The position numbers and the translations under genes were made by a program. From Halovivax ruber XH-70 (GTDB lineage Archaea; Halobacteriota; Halobacteria; Halobacteriales; Natrialbaceae), in the NCBI RefSeq assembly GCF_000328525.1, contig NC_019964.1:682001-746000 (forward strand): DNA of 64,000 nt, in the 5' to 3' direction. The notes below the pieces were generated by a model. The model saw nothing but the letters and a program-made list of their open reading frames with translations, was not told the DNA's origin and ran no database searches. This document shows, in pieces, positions 63,107-64,000 of this stretch (position 1 is the first letter of the stretch; every line of letters begins with the position of its first letter).

Positions 63107-64000
63107 CTATACGGCCTTTATTTCAATATTTGTGAAATCCAGACCCCATACGCCTACAATATCCTTCATATCTACTTTGGCCTTTGATAGCCCTGTTGCA
63201 CTAATTGCACATCCGCCCATAAGAATTAACCTATATGTGTAGTCACTATCTAAATTGCCAACTGTTATGGTCTCTGAATAGTTGTTTGTGTTACTATGGC
63301 TGAAGGTCCCGGAGTCATTAAAGTCATATAAGTCACCATAATCTATGATCCGAGAGTTTGGATCGTTTGTGCTTTGGTCTATCCGGTCAATTGCATAGCC
63401 AATCGAGTAACTCCCACCCGAGTTAGTTAGTGCTGCCAATAAGCTAACAGTTCCGACTCCCAAAGCAGCAATCGGAAGTATAAGTGGGGCTCCTTTCGGT
63501 TCATATTCCTCCCCATTAACGAACGTTGTGTTTTCGCTGATAGCCTCCCCTTCAACATTATTAGTGAGATCCGCATTTGAGAGGAGGGACCACCCTTCTG
63601 CCTCTACGTTTAGATCATAGTCAATGGTCAATTCCAATTCTTCTACGTCGTTGGAGATGTCGAAATAACACCAACCTGCTCCTGCGCGAAGAGTTTGTGA
63701 ACGAATCACCTGCCCACCTGTATATAGGTCCATTGCTTGGCCTACTTCACCAACGACTGCTTTCGTGTTGCCGCCACCTTCACGCGCTACTGCGGTTCCG
63801 TGGAATTTCCAAGGGCTGATGGAGCGTCCTTCCTTTACTTTTCGAACCGTTGATCCGCCCGTTTCAACTCCACTTGGTAATTCAAATTCGGAGATCCCTT
63901 CACTACTCTGAGATTGTTCGGCTGCCACTCCTCTCATTAAACCTATGGCACCAACTGTTCCAGCCGATCCTCCGACCACGCTCTTCACAAATTTTCTTCT
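63107..64000 (-). CDS. Tat-exported protein of unknown function, 5' cut by window edge
   Basis: At least 298 aa; the frame is open to the edge and the first visible residues are RRKFVKSVVGGSAG, a twin-arginine signal, so only a few N-terminal residues are missing. The mature part is beta-rich and Asn/Ser/Gly/Thr-rich (ELELTIDYDLNVEAEGW and YSIGYAIDRIDQS), with a hydrophobic stretch APLILPIAALGVGTVSLLAAL near residue 180. No family is recognised. Low GC and a different codon bias point to transfer from another source. Confidence 0.65.
   Translation of the reverse strand, partial: RRKFVKSVVGGSAGTVGAIGLMRGVAAEQSQSSEGISEFELPSGVETGGSTVRKVKEGRSISPWKFHGTAVAREGGGNTKAVVGEVGQAMDLYTGGQVIRSQTLRAGAGWCYFDISNDVEELELTIDYDLNVEAEGWSLLSNADLTNNVEGEAISENTTFVNGEEYEPKGAPLILPIAALGVGTVSLLAALTNSGGSYSIGYAIDRIDQSTNDPNSRIIDYGDLYDFNDSGTFSHSNTNNYSETITVGNLDSDYTYRLILMGGCAISATGLSKAKVDMKDIVGVWGLDFTNIEIKAV

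Overview
The window is a 64 kb stretch of chromosome from a halophilic archaeon (class Halobacteria). The reasons are a high GC content with strong G/C bias at third codon positions, very acidic proteins rich in Asp, Glu, Thr and Val, many starts placed about 25-30 nt after a TATA-like box (leaderless style), and archaea-specific genes: archaeosine synthesis (tgtA, arcS, radical SAM partner), Orc1/Cdc6, archaeal PolB2, a PurN-AICAR transformylase fusion, type I IPP isomerase and Tat-dependent lipoproteins. I cannot name the genus. I found no rRNA, no convincing tRNA and no CRISPR array.

Layout. 1-10 kb: the end of a metal P-type ATPase, a crotonase, a small two-gene unit (Cys-rich protein plus methyltransferase), cobyrinate diamide synthase, then two ~700-aa tandem paralogues that look like catalytically dead CHAT proteins. 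10-20 kb: purine and pyrimidine genes (purB, purN/H, carA with a divergent Lrp regulator), stress and lipid genes, idi. 20-28 kb: a 20-unit TC microsatellite, small haloarchaeal proteins, an oxidoreductase, a four-gene ABC export cassette with its own winged-helix regulator, a MoaB-like protein and a 5-formyl-THF cyclo-ligase. 28-31 kb: a minus-strand pyrG-guaA-small protein operon. 31-38 kb: PadR, Nudix, tgtA whose stop codon seems to be supplied by an IS1341-type element with a nuclease-dead-looking TnpB, then TRAM, Usp and arcS. 38-45 kb: a complete pstSCAB-phoU-(AbrB/PhoU) phosphate operon. 46-48.4 kb: an arsR-arsC-acr3 arsenic operon. 48.4-54 kb: a minus-strand unit of degenerate PolB2, a small protein and a RecA-like protein without a P-loop, followed by a winged-helix protein and an Orc1/Cdc6 gene with an AT-rich upstream region. 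54-61 kb: antiporter, MFS and MATE exporters, a zinc-ribbon membrane protein and TetR, with a repeated 14-bp inverted motif at three sites. 61-62.8 kb: small proteins and the radical SAM archaeosine gene. From 62.8 kb to the end the sequence turns AT-rich and carries two proteins unlike the rest, probably foreign DNA.

The most notable points are the paired pseudo-CHAT proteins, the inactive-looking PolB2/RecA-like/Orc neighbourhood, the dead TnpB inserted on the stop codon of tgtA (with a would-be guide antisense to tgtA), the shared TetR-type operator with a TetR remnant fused by ATGA overlap to a MATE gene, and the TC repeat. All family assignments come from reading motifs; no database search was run.
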